64,000 bases of DNA from Rossellomorea pakistanensis (GCF_016908495.1 NZ_JAFBDZ010000003.1:248001-312000), one strand, 5' to 3'. Positions 1 through 9,489 are shown, numbered from the stretch's first letter. Notes: generated by a model not told the origin, from the sequence alone. Program-made: numbers and translations.

Positions 1-561
1 CCAGAAGAAATTGAGAAACTTGTCATTGCTATTGCTAAAACTCCCTATCAAATTATTGAGTATCCACTCTTAGAAACGATCATTCGCTATCAACATGGTG
101 GAAAAGAAACCAGGTACTTAGCTTTAAATGAATCCACTGTAAAAAGTGTGGAAGGTACTCTCGTAATGGATGTAGAAATTCGCGGACAGCATTTTGAACG
201 CTTCAGAGGAGATGGGCTCTGTCTTTCCACTCCTTCAGGAAGTACTGCCTATAATAAGGCTTTGAGTGGAGCCATCCTTCACCCGTCTCTCCCTGCTATT
301 CAATTAGCGGAGATGGCTTCAATCAATAATCGTGTCTTCCGAACAATCGGATCACCATTGATTTTACCTGCTCATCACACATGTATGTTAAAGCCTATCA
401 GAGGAAATGATTTCATGATAACGATTGATCATTTGACACTTCTTCATAAAGATGTAAAGTCTATTCAGTACCGTGTTGCAGACGAGCAGATTAGATTTGC
501 AAGGTTTCGTCCATTTCCCTTTTGGAAAAGAGTTCGAGATTCCTTTATTGCTGATGAATAA
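1..561 (+). CDS. nadK: NAD kinase, 5' end cut by window edge
   Basis: Phosphorylates NAD to NADP in the cytoplasm. The frame is open from base 1 and gives the last 186 residues; the Bacillus enzyme is about 266, so roughly 80 N-terminal residues, including the GGDG nucleotide motif, lie outside the window. Visible are the NE(S/D) motif (ALNESTV) and the glycine-rich [17 protein letters not shown] block that binds NAD in this family. It is followed at 25 bases by rluD, the same order as yjbN-yjbO in B. subtilis, so the two are probably co-transcribed. Confidence in the family is high; only the start is missing. Confidence 0.95.
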   Translation, partial: PEEIEKLVIAIAKTPYQIIEYPLLETIIRYQHGGKETRYLALNESTVKSVEGTLVMDVEIRGQHFERFRGDGLCLSTPSGSTAYNKALSGAILHPSLPAIQLAEMASINNRVFRTIGSPLILPAHHTCMLKPIRGNDFMITIDHLTLLHKDVKSIQYRVADEQIRFARFRPFPFWKRVRDSFIADE

Positions 562-585
562 AACAGCCAATAAAGAGGTAAGCAT

Positions 586-1473
586 ATGAACTTATATTTA
601 ATAAAATGGACGATTAAAGAAAGAGATGAAAATAAAAAAATCAAACACTTTCTTCATGAGAACCTTATTTCACGAAGAACACTAAAAGCGATAAAATTTG
701 ATGGTGGCCATATTCATGTGAACGGTAAAGAAATAGATGTAAGATACCCGCTTAAGGTGGGAGATCTTCTTGAAGTAGCTTTTCCTCCAGAGATCAAAAG
801 TGAAAAGATCCAAGGAGAAGTTATTCCGATGGATATTGTCTATGAAGACCGTGATGTGCTGGTAGTAAATAAGCCTGCTGGAATGAATACCATTCCTTCA
901 CGAGAACACCCTGAAGGAAGTCTTGCAAATGCTATTATCGGCTACTACGAAAGGAATCAAGTTCATTCAACGGTTCATATCGTAACCAGGCTAGATCGTC
1001 AAACCTCAGGACTGTTGTTAGTAGCAAAACATCGCCATGTTCATCATCTATTCTCACTTCAACAAAATGATAATATTGTAAAAAGAAGATATGAGGCACT
1101 TGTTGAAGGAAAGTTGGAGAATGAGCAGGGGAGCATTATTGCTCCTATTGGGAGAAAGTTGAGTAGTATTATAGAAAGAGAAGTACGTAATGATGGACGG
1201 TACGCTTGTACACATTATAAAGTTCTTGGAGAATATGATGAATTCTCCCATCTTTCTCTTGAATTGGAGACGGGGAGAACCCATCAAATACGTGTTCACT
1301 TATCACATATTGGTCATCCATTACTTGGAGATGATCTTTATGGTGGGAAGATGGATAGGATTAACAGACAAGCCCTTCATTGTGTCCAGTTATCATTTTA
1401 TCATCCTGTATGTAAAAAAAAGATGAACTTTTTTTGTAAGCTACCTGAAGATATTCAGCAGCTACAGAAGTAA
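586..1473 (+). CDS. rluD: RluA/RluD-family 23S rRNA pseudouridine synthase
   Basis: Converts uridines to pseudouridine in RNA. The protein has 295 residues with an N-terminal S4-like RNA-binding segment (about 15-65, FLHENLISRRTLK) and a catalytic RluA domain. The conserved HIVTRLDRQTSGLLLVAK motif carries the catalytic aspartate at D137, and GRTHQIRVHLSHIGHPLLGD is the other family signature. ATG at 586 has an AGAGGT ribosome site. It lies directly behind nadK as yjbO does in B. subtilis. Exact target uridines cannot be read from sequence; RluD-type is the best guess, RluC-type is possible. Confidence 0.92.
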   Translation: MNLYLIKWTIKERDENKKIKHFLHENLISRRTLKAIKFDGGHIHVNGKEIDVRYPLKVGDLLEVAFPPEIKSEKIQGEVIPMDIVYEDRDVLVVNKPAGMNTIPSREHPEGSLANAIIGYYERNQVHSTVHIVTRLDRQTSGLLLVAKHRHVHHLFSLQQNDNIVKRRYEALVEGKLENEQGSIIAPIGRKLSSIIEREVRNDGRYACTHYKVLGEYDEFSHLSLELETGRTHQIRVHLSHIGHPLLGDDLYGGKMDRINRQALHCVQLSFYHPVCKKKMNFFCKLPEDIQQLQK

Positions 1474-1514
1474 CAAGTTTGTTTAACGATGGAGATCGGG
1501 TCATCAGAGCAATG

Positions 1515-1600
1515 ATTAAATCAATAGAAAAGTAACTTAAGGTTACCTTGGATTTGATTTAATTATTAATTCTAATGCCTATTAGGTCTCCTTCTTTTTT
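1515..1600. terminator. Convergent terminator between rluD and prpE
   Basis: The 126-base gap between the convergent genes holds an imperfect inverted repeat (AAATCAA around 1517 against TTTGATTT around 1554, with GTAAC/GGTTAC inside). A short CTAAT/ATTAG hairpin and a T-rich run to 1600 follow. It could stop transcription from both sides. The stems are imperfect, so the call is moderate. Confidence 0.45.
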
Positions 1601-2334
1601 TATATTTCTCTAAATTTTTCAGGAACAAATGGGAGTGTAGAAGGGATACTAATGATTTCATTTTCAGGATATCGGAATGCAGTTAATTTCCCTCCAAAAA
1701 CTGCTCCTGTATCAATATTAATGGTATTTTTCGTTTTCTTTGGCTCCCTTACAGGAGTATGTCCATAGACAATGAGAGATTCCCCGTGATAACTCAGTGA
1801 CCAATCTTTTCTGACAGGTGTACCATCATCATTCTTCTCGCCTGTAATGTCGCCATAAAGAACAAAGGTTTTTACTTTCTTATTGACCTTTCCGATATAT
1901 TCTTCTTTTATTCCCGCATGCGCAATAATGAGCTTCCCATCATCAAGAACCTGATAGAGAGGGGATTGTTCATATAATTCTTTAAACATATTACCTATTA
2001 CTTCTCTTTTATTCTGAGGGAGAGCACCCAGTTCTGCCACTGTTGTTTCAAGTCCATGAATGATTTTTACATTATTTCCTAAAAAATAACGATATAGCTT
2101 ATTGCAATGATTTCCAGGTACATAATAGGCAATTCCAGCTTTCCAAAGCTTCCAAACGATTTTTATTACTTCCAATGACTGTGGACCACGGTCAGTTAAA
2201 TCACCGACGAATCCAAGTCGGCGATTTTGTGGATGAACGGGATATCCCTTTTCCCAACTGTAACCTAATTGTTGTGTTAATTGATTAAATTCTTGATAAC
2301 AACCATGTATATCACCGATAATATCGATTTTCAT
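1600..2334 (-). CDS. prpE: Bis(5'-nucleosyl)-tetraphosphatase PrpE
   Basis: Calcineurin-like phosphoesterase that hydrolyses Ap4A-type dinucleotides. The 244-residue length equals that of B. subtilis PrpE, where loss affects spore germination. Metal-binding motifs are in order: GDIHG at residues 7-11, [19 protein letters not shown] and YGHTPV. The open frame extends 73 codons upstream, but ATG at 2334 has an AAGGGG site 7 bases before it, the protein begins directly with the [11 protein letters not shown] strand, and the upstream residues look non-coding. It is convergent to rluD and divergent from mgtE, as expected for yjbP. Confidence 0.95.
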   Translation of the reverse strand: MKIDIIGDIHGCYQEFNQLTQQLGYSWEKGYPVHPQNRRLGFVGDLTDRGPQSLEVIKIVWKLWKAGIAYYVPGNHCNKLYRYFLGNNVKIIHGLETTVAELGALPQNKREVIGNMFKELYEQSPLYQVLDDGKLIIAHAGIKEEYIGKVNKKVKTFVLYGDITGEKNDDGTPVRKDWSLSYHGESLIVYGHTPVREPKKTKNTINIDTGAVFGGKLTAFRYPENEIISIPSTLPFVPEKFREI

Positions 2335-2388
2335 TACTACACCCCTTCTATAACATTTTACTTTTAACCATGAATTTTCATACAAAAA

Positions 2389-2402
2389 TGAAAGCGTTTT
2401 TG
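2389..2402. promoter_or_regulatory. cre-like sequence in the prpE/mgtE divergent promoter region
   Basis: TGAAAGCGTTTTTG agrees with the CcpA cre consensus TGWAANCGNTNWCA except at the last two bases. It lies between the divergent starts of prpE (2334) and mgtE (2507). The match is imperfect and AT-rich DNA yields such sites by chance. Confidence 0.25.
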
Positions 2403-2506
2403 AATAAATTTTTTTATATTTAATGTTTATTGGGCGACAACTTAATGAAGATTTGCTAGTATTATGAGGACTTAGTTTTGAACAACAAGAGAGGAGGGTA
2501 ATGAAG

Positions 2507-3889
2507 ATGTCAGAAACGAAGGAAGAAAAAGAAAGAGAACGTGAGATGATCAACGAAGAGCTGCTAATCCAAGCATTAGAGGAAGAAAACCTAGATCTGT
2601 TTCGAGAAGAGTTTACTGCACTCCATTCATATGACCAAGGGAAATTCTTTATGAAAATTGGCGACCATCTTCGGATTCGATTATATCATTACCTCTCTCC
2701 CGAAGAAATGGCAGAGCTATTTGAAGGTCTGGATATCGAAGAAGATGAATATCAACCAATTTTAGCAGAAATGAACCCTTCGTATGCGGCAGAAATGCTA
2801 TCAGAAATGTATGCTGATGATGCTGTTGATGTCTTGAATGAACTTGATAAGGATCAAGTGGCGAGCTATTTAACGATTATGGATGATGATTCTGCTAAGG
2901 AAATTAAGGAACTTCTTCATTATGAAGAGTATACCGCTGGAAGTATTATGACAACTGAGTTTATTGCAATTTCAGCAAATCAAACAGTGCGTTCAGCAAT
3001 GTATATTTTAAAAAACGAAGCTCCAAATGCAGAAACCATTTATTATATTTATGTGATTGATGAAGATAAACGTTTAGTGGGTGTTATGTCCTTAAGAGAT
3101 CTTATTATAAGTGATGATGACACAATGATTTCTGAAATCATGAGTGATCGAGTTATGTCAGTTTCGGTTGGAGATGATCAGGAAGCAGTAGCTAGAAAAA
3201 TGAAGGATTATGATTTTCTTGCTGTCCCAGTCGTTGATTTTCAAGATCATCTATTGGGTATCATAACAGTTGACGATATTATGGATGTTATGGATAAAGA
3301 AGCCTCAGATGATTATTCGAAATTAGCAGGTGTCGCCGATATGGATACCGTTGACCGTAATCCATTTAATGCTGCAAAAAAAAGGCTACCCTGGTTAATA
3401 GCTCTATTATTTTTGGGAATGTTTACAGCAAGTTTAATTGGGCGGTTTGAAGAAACCCTAGATAAAGTCGCCATTTTGGCTGTTTTCATTCCATTAATTG
3501 CAGGAATGGCTGGTAATACAGGAACTCAGGCACTTGCTGTCGCCGTCCGAGGGATTGCAACGGGTGACTTAGAACATGAGAATAAGTGGAAGCTCATTGC
3601 TAGAGAAGCAGGAACAGGCTTGATTACAGGATCGATATGCGGTGTTGTTGTCATGGTTATTGTGTATGTTTGGCAAGGTTCATTTTTTCTTGGTATTCTG
3701 GTAGGATTTTCTATACTCGTCACCCTTATTGTAGCGACGTTAGCTGGTGCACTTATCCCACTATTAATGCATAAATTGCATGTTGATCCTGCCGTAGCTT
3801 CAGGACCATTTATCACGACCATTAATGATATTATTAGTATTTTAATTTATTTTGGGATGGCTACTTTATTTATGAGCTATTTGATTTAA
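2507..3889 (+). CDS. mgtE: MgtE-type magnesium transporter
   Basis: Membrane Mg2+ channel/transporter gated by cytosolic Mg2+. The 460-residue protein has the acidic MgtE N domain (about 15-125), a pair of CBS domains (about 130-260) and five C-terminal membrane segments, including [14 protein letters not shown] and the final [16 protein letters not shown] block that lines the pore. An in-frame ATG at 2501 is only 2 bases from the GGAGGG ribosome site, whereas ATG at 2507 is 8 bases from it, so 2507 is chosen. No M-box leader is visible in the 170-base upstream gap. The antiporter gene follows 18 bases later. Confidence 0.95.
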   Translation: MSETKEEKEREREMINEELLIQALEEENLDLFREEFTALHSYDQGKFFMKIGDHLRIRLYHYLSPEEMAELFEGLDIEEDEYQPILAEMNPSYAAEMLSEMYADDAVDVLNELDKDQVASYLTIMDDDSAKEIKELLHYEEYTAGSIMTTEFIAISANQTVRSAMYILKNEAPNAETIYYIYVIDEDKRLVGVMSLRDLIISDDDTMISEIMSDRVMSVSVGDDQEAVARKMKDYDFLAVPVVDFQDHLLGIITVDDIMDVMDKEASDDYSKLAGVADMDTVDRNPFNAAKKRLPWLIALLFLGMFTASLIGRFEETLDKVAILAVFIPLIAGMAGNTGTQALAVAVRGIATGDLEHENKWKLIAREAGTGLITGSICGVVVMVIVYVWQGSFFLGILVGFSILVTLIVATLAGALIPLLMHKLHVDPAVASGPFITTINDIISILIYFGMATLFMSYLI

Positions 3890-3907
3890 TTAGAAAGGGG
3901 ATTAGTT

Positions 3908-5767
3908 ATGGAGCATCATGCCTCAGTATCATCATTAGTGATTGTTATTTTAGTGGCATTCTTAACACCGATTTTACTGCATCGTTTAAAATTAAACTTT
4001 ATACCTGTAGTTATTGCAGAAATCATTATGGGATTGGTCATAGGTCAAAGCGGTTTTGATCTCGTTGAACAAGATATGTGGCTCGAAACCTTGTCAACAT
4101 TGGGTTTTATCTTTTTAATGTTTTTGAGCGGACTTGAAATAGATTTTTCTGCTTTCTCATTAAGTAAAAAGAGAGAAAAACTACCTAACGGTAAAGATGA
4201 GCCTAATCGGCTAGTCATATCAAGTATTATATTTACGGGGATATTTATCATTTCATTGTTATTATCCTATATTTTTGTTCTCGTTGGACTAATTGATAAT
4301 GCCTTTTTAATGACTTTAATTATATCAACGATCTCATTGGGGGTTGTATTACCTACCCTAAAAGAAAATCACCTTACTAAAACAGGTATTGGGCAGATCA
4401 TTTTGTTAATTGCAGTAATTGCTGATTTAGTAACAATGATATTACTCGCTGTATTTGTCTTTTTATATGGAGACAAAGGTGGAAATATGTGGTTGCTATT
4501 GCTTTTATTTGGTGCAGGGTTTCTCTTGTACTTTTTAGCAAAAAAATTCAAAAACAATCCATTTATGAAAAGCTTATCCACCGGAACAGTACAAATTGGA
4601 ACAAGAGCTGTATTTACCTTAATTATCCTGCTAGTAGGTGTTTCCGAATCTGTTGGAGCTGAAAACATTCTTGGTGCCTTTATAGCAGGTACTCTCGTAT
4701 CTTTACTTGGACCCAATCAGGATATGGTACATAAACTAGATTCGTTTGGATTTGGGTTTCTAATTCCGATTTTCTTCGTTATGGTGGGAGTAGAATTAGA
4801 TTTATGGTCTCTCCTTAGCAATCCAAAGATGCTGATTTTAATCCCATTATTAATGATTGCTTTTATCGTGTCTAAGATCTTCCCAATTTTATTACTGAAG
4901 AAATGGTATGATACGAAAACGACGATTGCCTCAGCATTTTTATTAACATCGACTTTATCTCTTGTTATCGCAGCTGCTAAGATTGCAGAGCAGATGGAAG
5001 TTATTTCACCCGAGGTGAGTGGAACCTTAATCCTGGTAGCTGTCATTACATGTGTTGTTACACCTATTGTATTTAAGAAGTTATTTCCTAGAGAAGTGAC
5101 TGAAGAGAAACAGATTCGAGTCGCATTTATTGGTGCTAATCAATTAACGATGCCGGTCTCAAGGGAATTAAAGTCCTCTTTATATGTGCCGACTATTTAT
5201 CACACTCGGCAAGATAAAACAGAGCGAGGTATTTCAGATTCCTTGTTCTCGATTATTGAAATTGACAATTATGAAATGGATACGCTTGAAAACGAAAATA
5301 TTTTTGAAGCGGATATCGTTGTGATTTCAACGGGAGATGAAGAAACCAATGCGACCCTTGGAGTGGCTGCGAAAGAAAAAGGAATAGATCGAGTCATTGT
5401 TCGTGTGGAAAGTCCAGATTTAGAAGACTCTTTACGAGAACAAAATGTCGAGGTCTTTTCTGTATTCCTATCTACTAAAGCACTGCTCAGAGCCCTTATT
5501 GAATCACCGTCGGTTATGAGTATTTTAACTAATCAAGAAACATCTTTGTACGAAATCAAAATGTTGAATGCTCAATTCGAGGGGATGACATTAAGAAAGT
5601 TTCCATTTACCGGGGATGTCATTTTTGTACGAATTTTTAGAGGGAAAGATAGCATCGTACCACATGGTGATACGGAACTTCATATTAATGATCGTCTTAT
5701 TGTGACGGGATCTAAGGAATACGTCGATGAATTAAAACGAGAGTTGGAGTTTTGTGAATACTGTTAA
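3908..5767 (+). CDS. CPA2-family monovalent cation:proton antiporter (YjbQ-type)
   Basis: Integral membrane exchanger of 619 residues. The N-terminal two thirds hold about twelve hydrophobic helices of the Na+/H+ exchanger fold. A soluble C-terminal half resembles TrkA: a Rossmann-like RCK-N segment from about residue 400 (IRVAFIGANQL) and a TrkA-C segment at about 540-615 (ending HINDRLIVTGSKEYVDELKREL). Length and position next to prpE match B. subtilis YjbQ (614 residues). The AAAGGGG ribosome site is well placed. Whether it moves K+ or Na+ is not readable here. It is probably co-transcribed with mgtE and ends in a strong terminator. Confidence 0.88.
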   Translation: MEHHASVSSLVIVILVAFLTPILLHRLKLNFIPVVIAEIIMGLVIGQSGFDLVEQDMWLETLSTLGFIFLMFLSGLEIDFSAFSLSKKREKLPNGKDEPNRLVISSIIFTGIFIISLLLSYIFVLVGLIDNAFLMTLIISTISLGVVLPTLKENHLTKTGIGQIILLIAVIADLVTMILLAVFVFLYGDKGGNMWLLLLLFGAGFLLYFLAKKFKNNPFMKSLSTGTVQIGTRAVFTLIILLVGVSESVGAENILGAFIAGTLVSLLGPNQDMVHKLDSFGFGFLIPIFFVMVGVELDLWSLLSNPKMLILIPLLMIAFIVSKIFPILLLKKWYDTKTTIASAFLLTSTLSLVIAAAKIAEQMEVISPEVSGTLILVAVITCVVTPIVFKKLFPREVTEEKQIRVAFIGANQLTMPVSRELKSSLYVPTIYHTRQDKTERGISDSLFSIIEIDNYEMDTLENENIFEADIVVISTGDEETNATLGVAAKEKGIDRVIVRVESPDLEDSLREQNVEVFSVFLSTKALLRALIESPSVMSILTNQETSLYEIKMLNAQFEGMTLRKFPFTGDVIFVRIFRGKDSIVPHGDTELHINDRLIVTGSKEYVDELKRELEFCEYC

Positions 5768-5773
5768 TAGAAG

Positions 5774-5803
5774 GGAACCACTTTAGGTGGTTCCTGTTTT
5801 TTT
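5774..5803 (+). terminator. Rho-independent terminator after the antiporter
   Basis: GGAACCAC (5774-5781) pairs perfectly with GTGGTTCC (5787-5794), followed by TGTTTTTTT. It lies 6 bases past the stop codon. Confidence 0.9.
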
Positions 5804-5934
5804 AGTAGGCTCTTATCAGTTTTAGTAAGCGGATTTCATAGAAGGAATTAGTTGAATAAATCTCGAAACTATTCATTAAAGAATTGACTCAATAATCTTG
5901 AAAAATAATTCATGACAATAAGGAGTGCTAGCTC

Positions 5935-6420
5935 ATGTGGGAGAAAAAGATTGATGAGATTAGAGAAAAGCTTATGATGTCGATCGAATCACTAAGTGAT
6001 CACGAGATTAATACGAAGCCATCGGAACAGGAATGGAGTATATCCGAAATTATTCTTCATTTAATTGGAGCGGAAGGCAGGTTTATGAAGCTTGCGAATC
6101 AAGCTGCAGAGGAAGGGAATAGTAGGAGTGTAGGGTTAGTAAACTTATCTCCTCTAGATAATCGAAAACAGAAGCATATCGCTCCAATTGATCCACCAAG
6201 TGACTTTCATACAAAGGAGCAATTAGTTTGTGAATTAATCAAATGTAGAAGACAAACTCATATTTTTTTAAACCATTACATTGAAAAGGATCTTGCCAAT
6301 CATTCGATGAATCATCATCGTTTTGGGGAAATGCCTATTTGGCAAGTTTTTGAATTAATGGGGAAACATGAGTTACGTCATTTACACCAGATAGAAGAGG
6401 TTAAGCAGAGAATTTTGTAG
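5935..6420 (+). CDS. DinB-family protein
   Basis: Small four-helix-bundle protein of 161 residues from the DinB/YfiT metal-binding superfamily. The likely metal ligands are visible: H42 (LHLIGAE), H145 and H149 (KHELRHLHQIEE). The EWSISEIILHL segment is typical of the DinB_2 group. Members include thiol-dependent S-transferases, but the substrate cannot be named. ATG at 5935 follows AGGAG by 10 bases. It stands alone between the antiporter terminator and the FapR-controlled fabI promoter. Confidence 0.8.
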   Translation: MWEKKIDEIREKLMMSIESLSDHEINTKPSEQEWSISEIILHLIGAEGRFMKLANQAAEEGNSRSVGLVNLSPLDNRKQKHIAPIDPPSDFHTKEQLVCELIKCRRQTHIFLNHYIEKDLANHSMNHHRFGEMPIWQVFELMGKHELRHLHQIEEVKQRIL

Positions 6421-6453
6421 AAATACTTTTAAAATGAGTAATAATAAGTTAAA

Positions 6454-6472
6454 ATTAGTATCAGGTACTAAT
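6454..6472. promoter_or_regulatory. FapR operator of fabI
   Basis: ATTAGTATCAGGTACTAAT is a near-palindrome whose reverse strand reads ATTAGTACCTGATACTAAT, in agreement with the FapR binding consensus (TTAGTACCTGATACTAA-like) known from Bacillus fab genes. It lies 28 bases upstream of the fabI start. By the known biology FapR would repress here and malonyl-CoA would release it. Confidence 0.88.
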
Positions 6473-6499
6473 AACATGTATTAATAGGAGGATCATATT

Positions 6500-7273
6500 A
6501 TGTCTCTTTCACTTCAAGGCAAAACCTATGTGGTAATGGGTGTTGCTAATAAACGCAGTATCGCATGGGGCATCGCGCGATCATTGCATAATGCTGGAGC
6601 AAAATTAATTTTTACATATGCAGGTGAACGATTAGAAAAAAGTGTTAAGGATCTTGCGTCTTCACTTGAAGGTGAAGAAAGTCTTGTATTACCATGTGAT
6701 GTAACAAATGATGAAGATATTGAGAAATGTTTCGCTGCAATTAAAGAAGAGGTTGGCGTGATCCATGGGCTGGCGCACTGTATAGCTTTTGCGAATAAGG
6801 AAGAGCTTGTCGGTGATTATATGAACACGACGCGTGAAGGATTCTTATTATCCCAAAACATTAGCTCCTATTCGTTAACAGCCGTTTGTAAAGTGGCAAA
6901 GGATTTAATGACAGAAGGTGGCAGCATCATTAGCATGACGTATCTTGGTGGCGAGCGTGTTGTTGCCAACTATAATGTCATGGGTGTTGCAAAAGCATCT
7001 TTAGAAGCTAGCGTAAAATACTTAGCAAATGATTTAGGAAAACATGGTATTAGAGTGAATGCCATTTCTGCTGGCCCGATCCGTACGTTATCAGCAAAAG
7101 GTGTCAGTGATTTTAACAGTATCTTAAAAGAAATTGAAGAACGTGCACCACTTCGTCGAAATACAACACAAGAGGAAGTTGGAGATACAGCTGTATTCCT
7201 TGCAAGTGATATGTCTCGAGGAATTACGGGTGAAAATATTCACGTTGATTCAGGTTATCATATTCTCGGGTAA
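6500..7273 (+). CDS. fabI: Enoyl-[acyl-carrier-protein] reductase (NADH) FabI
   Basis: Catalyses the last reduction in each cycle of fatty-acid elongation. The 257-residue short-chain dehydrogenase has the FabI-type N terminus (VVMGVANKRSIAWGIA), the DVTNDED strand, Y148 in MTYLGGE and the Y158-x6-K165 catalytic pair (NYNVMGVAK). The AGGAGG site precedes ATG at 6500. The gene is preceded by a FapR operator, fitting membrane-lipid control. It is the target family of triclosan-type inhibitors. A single gene followed by its own terminator; identity is very secure. Confidence 0.97.
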   Translation: MSLSLQGKTYVVMGVANKRSIAWGIARSLHNAGAKLIFTYAGERLEKSVKDLASSLEGEESLVLPCDVTNDEDIEKCFAAIKEEVGVIHGLAHCIAFANKEELVGDYMNTTREGFLLSQNISSYSLTAVCKVAKDLMTEGGSIISMTYLGGERVVANYNVMGVAKASLEASVKYLANDLGKHGIRVNAISAGPIRTLSAKGVSDFNSILKEIEERAPLRRNTTQEEVGDTAVFLASDMSRGITGENIHVDSGYHILG

Positions 7274-7282
7274 CCATGAAAG

Positions 7283-7318
7283 AGGCTGGTCCGTTGATGG
7301 ATCAGTCTTTTTTATTTT
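7283..7318 (+). terminator. Terminator after fabI
   Basis: AGGCTGGTCC (7283-7292) pairs with GGATCAGTCT (7299-7308) using two G-U pairs, and TTTTTT follows. It is 9 bases past the fabI stop. Confidence 0.85.
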
Positions 7319-7409
7319 AAAGAAAAATGGAACAAAGGCTCTATTTGTAGCCCTTTTGTTTGACTTCTCTCTGTTCATGGTTATTTTAGGAATGAATTAG
7401 GGGATGTAT

Positions 7410-7676
7410 CTAACTCTTCAGTAAAATTCTGTATAGCTTTTCTTGACACTTCAACCGATAGGAATTCCTCTCCATTTTCTTGTTATTAAATTTCCCGATA
7501 AGCTTTCGTACATCCTTATCGTGGATGATTAGTTTCCTATATTGTTCCTCTTTAATAAAGTTTTGGAACCATTCATATTTTGTTAAGTGGTTAATATTTC
7601 TTACTATGTCCTCTTGTTGTACCTTTCGAAAAGGCAGATAGACAATCAGGTTTAACAAATCAATTAAAATGGCCAA
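7410..7676 (-). CDS. Hypothetical basic protein, TTG start
   Basis: I do not recognise this 88-residue protein. It is basic (about a quarter Lys/Arg), with a hydrophobic start (AILIDLLNLIVYLPF) and a charged remainder ending in KLYRILLKS. The start is TTG at 7676, with a perfect AGGAGG 7 bases upstream, which is the main reason to call it a gene. It is transcribed divergently from the coat gene cotO and convergently to fabI. The position in a spore-coat block suggests a sporulation role, but this is inference only. Confidence 0.6.
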   Translation of the reverse strand: MAILIDLLNLIVYLPFRKVQQEDIVRNINHLTKYEWFQNFIKEEQYRKLIIHDKDVRKLIGKFNNKKMERNSYRLKCQEKLYRILLKS

Positions 7677-7906
7677 AGTATTACCTCCTAAATCTTTATA
7701 AGAAATACGTTTAATGGAGGAAAAGGTTTCTTAAATTAACCCATTTAAATGGAAGAAGGTACACCCGGATATTAGGCAAAAGGAATGGCGACAAAATGTG
7801 GTTCACGTATTCATTATTTGAGCCACTCCGACAATTCTTAATTCAATGAAACCAATGGGCACTTCTCGCATACATATAATATAGAGTATGTTATGGAGGT
7901 GTCTAG

Positions 7907-8386
7907 ATGGGATATGACGAGGTTAAGAGACGAGATCCTTTACTGTATATAAATCAACCAAAGATGCAAGAGGCTAAAGCAAATATGCAGGATATGTTTC
8001 GATCTAAAAGACAAGACCCGGTAAAAAAAGAAAAAGCAAAAATGATTGCAAAGCGGGTTATGAAGCCTGCTGATGATCATGAAGCCGTGGTTCAAGATTC
8101 ATTTAAATTATCCGAAAAGGACAAACAAGAGGAATTGAAAGGGGCATTAGCTTTTCACCGAGTGAAACCTTTTAAGGAAATGAATTTAGAAGAGAGAATA
8201 GAATATTTATTGGTTACCATTAGTGGCAGACCGCCTTTTCCGTGTGAGTATATAACTGAGGAGGGAAGCTTTAGAGGAATTATTCAGAAACATGATGGTG
8301 AAGCTATAGAGGTAAAAACCTTTCAAGGAGATAATGTAAGAATTAAGAAAAGTGCTTTACACGAGATTAAGATGATTGGGTTATAA
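7907..8386 (+). CDS. cotO: Spore coat protein CotO
   Basis: Coat morphogenetic protein (YjbX/CotO). At 159 residues it is shorter than the 227-residue B. subtilis protein, with a charged Lys/Glu-rich N-terminal half. The C-terminal block LEERIEYLLVTISGRPPFPCEY followed by GIIQKHDGEAIEVKTF looks like the conserved CotO end. Position between fabI and cotZ matches B. subtilis. GGAGGTG lies 7 bases before ATG. A sigma-K-like -10 (CATATAATA, 7873-7881) is present, but its -35 is poorly placed. It converges with cotZ. Confidence 0.82.
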   Translation: MGYDEVKRRDPLLYINQPKMQEAKANMQDMFRSKRQDPVKKEKAKMIAKRVMKPADDHEAVVQDSFKLSEKDKQEELKGALAFHRVKPFKEMNLEERIEYLLVTISGRPPFPCEYITEEGSFRGIIQKHDGEAIEVKTFQGDNVRIKKSALHEIKMIGL

Positions 8387-8390
8387 AAAG

Positions 8391-8490
8391 AATAGGGATG
8401 CCCCTATTCGAAATAGGACCCCACTTTACACTATTAGAGAGGTTTCTCTTCAGTAAGAAAGTGGGACCTTATTTTCTATGGGGTATCCCT
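8391..8490. terminator. Nested inverted repeat between convergent cotO and cotZ
   Basis: GAATAGGG/CCCTATTC forms a small hairpin at 8391-8410. The same AGGGATGCCCC can instead pair with GGGGTATCCCT at about 8480-8490. Between them AGGACCCCACTTT pairs with AAAGTGGGACCT around 8414-8472. The result is a roughly 100-base nested structure with a T-rich stretch, probably a bidirectional terminator. Confidence 0.6.
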
Positions 8491-8519
8491 TATAGATTTC
8501 TATTTCGATTAAACATTAC

Positions 8520-9014
8520 TTAATCATCATTGTCGTCACAGAATAAGTCAACGTGTACATCTTTTACACATTGAATAGCGCAGAAGCAGTCTAAATCTAC
8601 AGTAATACAGTCACCAGTTAATTTCCACTCACTTTCGCCAAGTGCATTAGCAAAGAATTCGTCCTCAGAATCTGCATTCATTTCTCTAGAACATTTATGT
8701 TTCACTACTTGTAGTGTCGCGCAGCAATTATCAAAGATTTCTTTTACACGGAAAAATGGTGATTTGTAAGGCCATTTTTTAGTGTGAGCTTTAAATACAT
8801 CGCCTTTTTTGGTATATAGCTTGAAGATACGTGTGTTTGGACGTTGATTTGATGGACTAACCATTGACCCTAGTGGTTCGAGAAAACAATCTAGTTTACA
8901 CTCATCACACTCGTCAACTGCGTTATCTTGAATATCTTTTATGGCACGCACAGCTTCGCACACACAATTGCGCTTTTTGTGATCAAAATCATCTCTATCT
9001 CTACCGCAACCCAT
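8520..9014 (-). CDS. cotZ: Cysteine-rich spore coat protein CotZ/CotY family
   Basis: Outer coat/exosporium crust protein of 164 residues with 14 cysteines, including paired and clustered ones (CVCEAV, CDECKLDC, DNCCATLQVVKHKC, DCFCAIQC). The cysteines allow disulfide-linked two-dimensional arrays in this family. Family landmarks are the central segment with RIFKLYTKKGDVFKAH and the acidic end CDDNDD. The perfect AAGGAGG site supports ATG at 9014. CotY and CotZ are paralogues and the name is chosen by position next to cotO; only one copy is in this window. Confidence 0.92.
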   Translation of the reverse strand: MGCGRDRDDFDHKKRNCVCEAVRAIKDIQDNAVDECDECKLDCFLEPLGSMVSPSNQRPNTRIFKLYTKKGDVFKAHTKKWPYKSPFFRVKEIFDNCCATLQVVKHKCSREMNADSEDEFFANALGESEWKLTGDCITVDLDCFCAIQCVKDVHVDLFCDDNDD

Positions 9015-9138
9015 ATTGAAGTTCCTCCTTGTTTATAAAGATTTTATTTACATTAATAAGATATTGCAGGAGAGGGCTTTCAGTGACGGACAAACGCCCG
9101 TTTTTAGGAAAATAGGCTATTTAAAAGGAGAATCTAAA

Positions 9139-9489
9139 TTGGAATTAACAATCTTTCAATTTTTAGTTATTTGTTTAGCATCCTTCCGTCTTACACATTT
9201 AATTGTTTTTGATAAAATTACTGAATTTTTAAGGGCTCCGTTTTTTGAAGAATTGAGAGAGAAAGCGGAAAATGGGGAAGAAGAAGTGTATTTAATTCCG
9301 AAATCTGGTGGGATTACTGGATTTATAGGCGATCTTCTAAGTTGTTATTGGTGTACAGGAGTTTGGTCAGCTACCGGACTCTATCTTCTATTCATTTTCT
9401 TTCCAATCGTTGCTGGACCAATCATAACCATCCTTGCTGTTGCAGGAATGGCGGCGGTTATTGAAGTGGTTGTACAAAAACTGTTTTAA
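9139..9489 (+). CDS. yjcA: DUF1360 membrane protein, YjcA-type sporulation protein
   Basis: A 116-residue membrane protein with two or three hydrophobic helices and the DUF1360 signature SCYWCTGVWSA near the middle. The open frame runs upstream to 9016, but TTG at 9139 has AAAAGGAG 8 bases before it and gives a length like B. subtilis YjcA (120). It begins with the first helix (ELTIFQFLVICLASFRLTHL). It sits divergent from cotZ as in B. subtilis. The biochemical role is unknown; yjcA is reported as sporulation-expressed. Confidence 0.82.
   Translation: MELTIFQFLVICLASFRLTHLIVFDKITEFLRAPFFEELREKAENGEEEVYLIPKSGGITGFIGDLLSCYWCTGVWSATGLYLLFIFFPIVAGPIITILAVAGMAAVIEVVVQKLF

Noticed and set aside
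2335..2506. Mg2+ (M-box) riboswitch before mgtE
   Set aside because: The leader is too short and AT-rich, and none of the M-box landmarks were seen.
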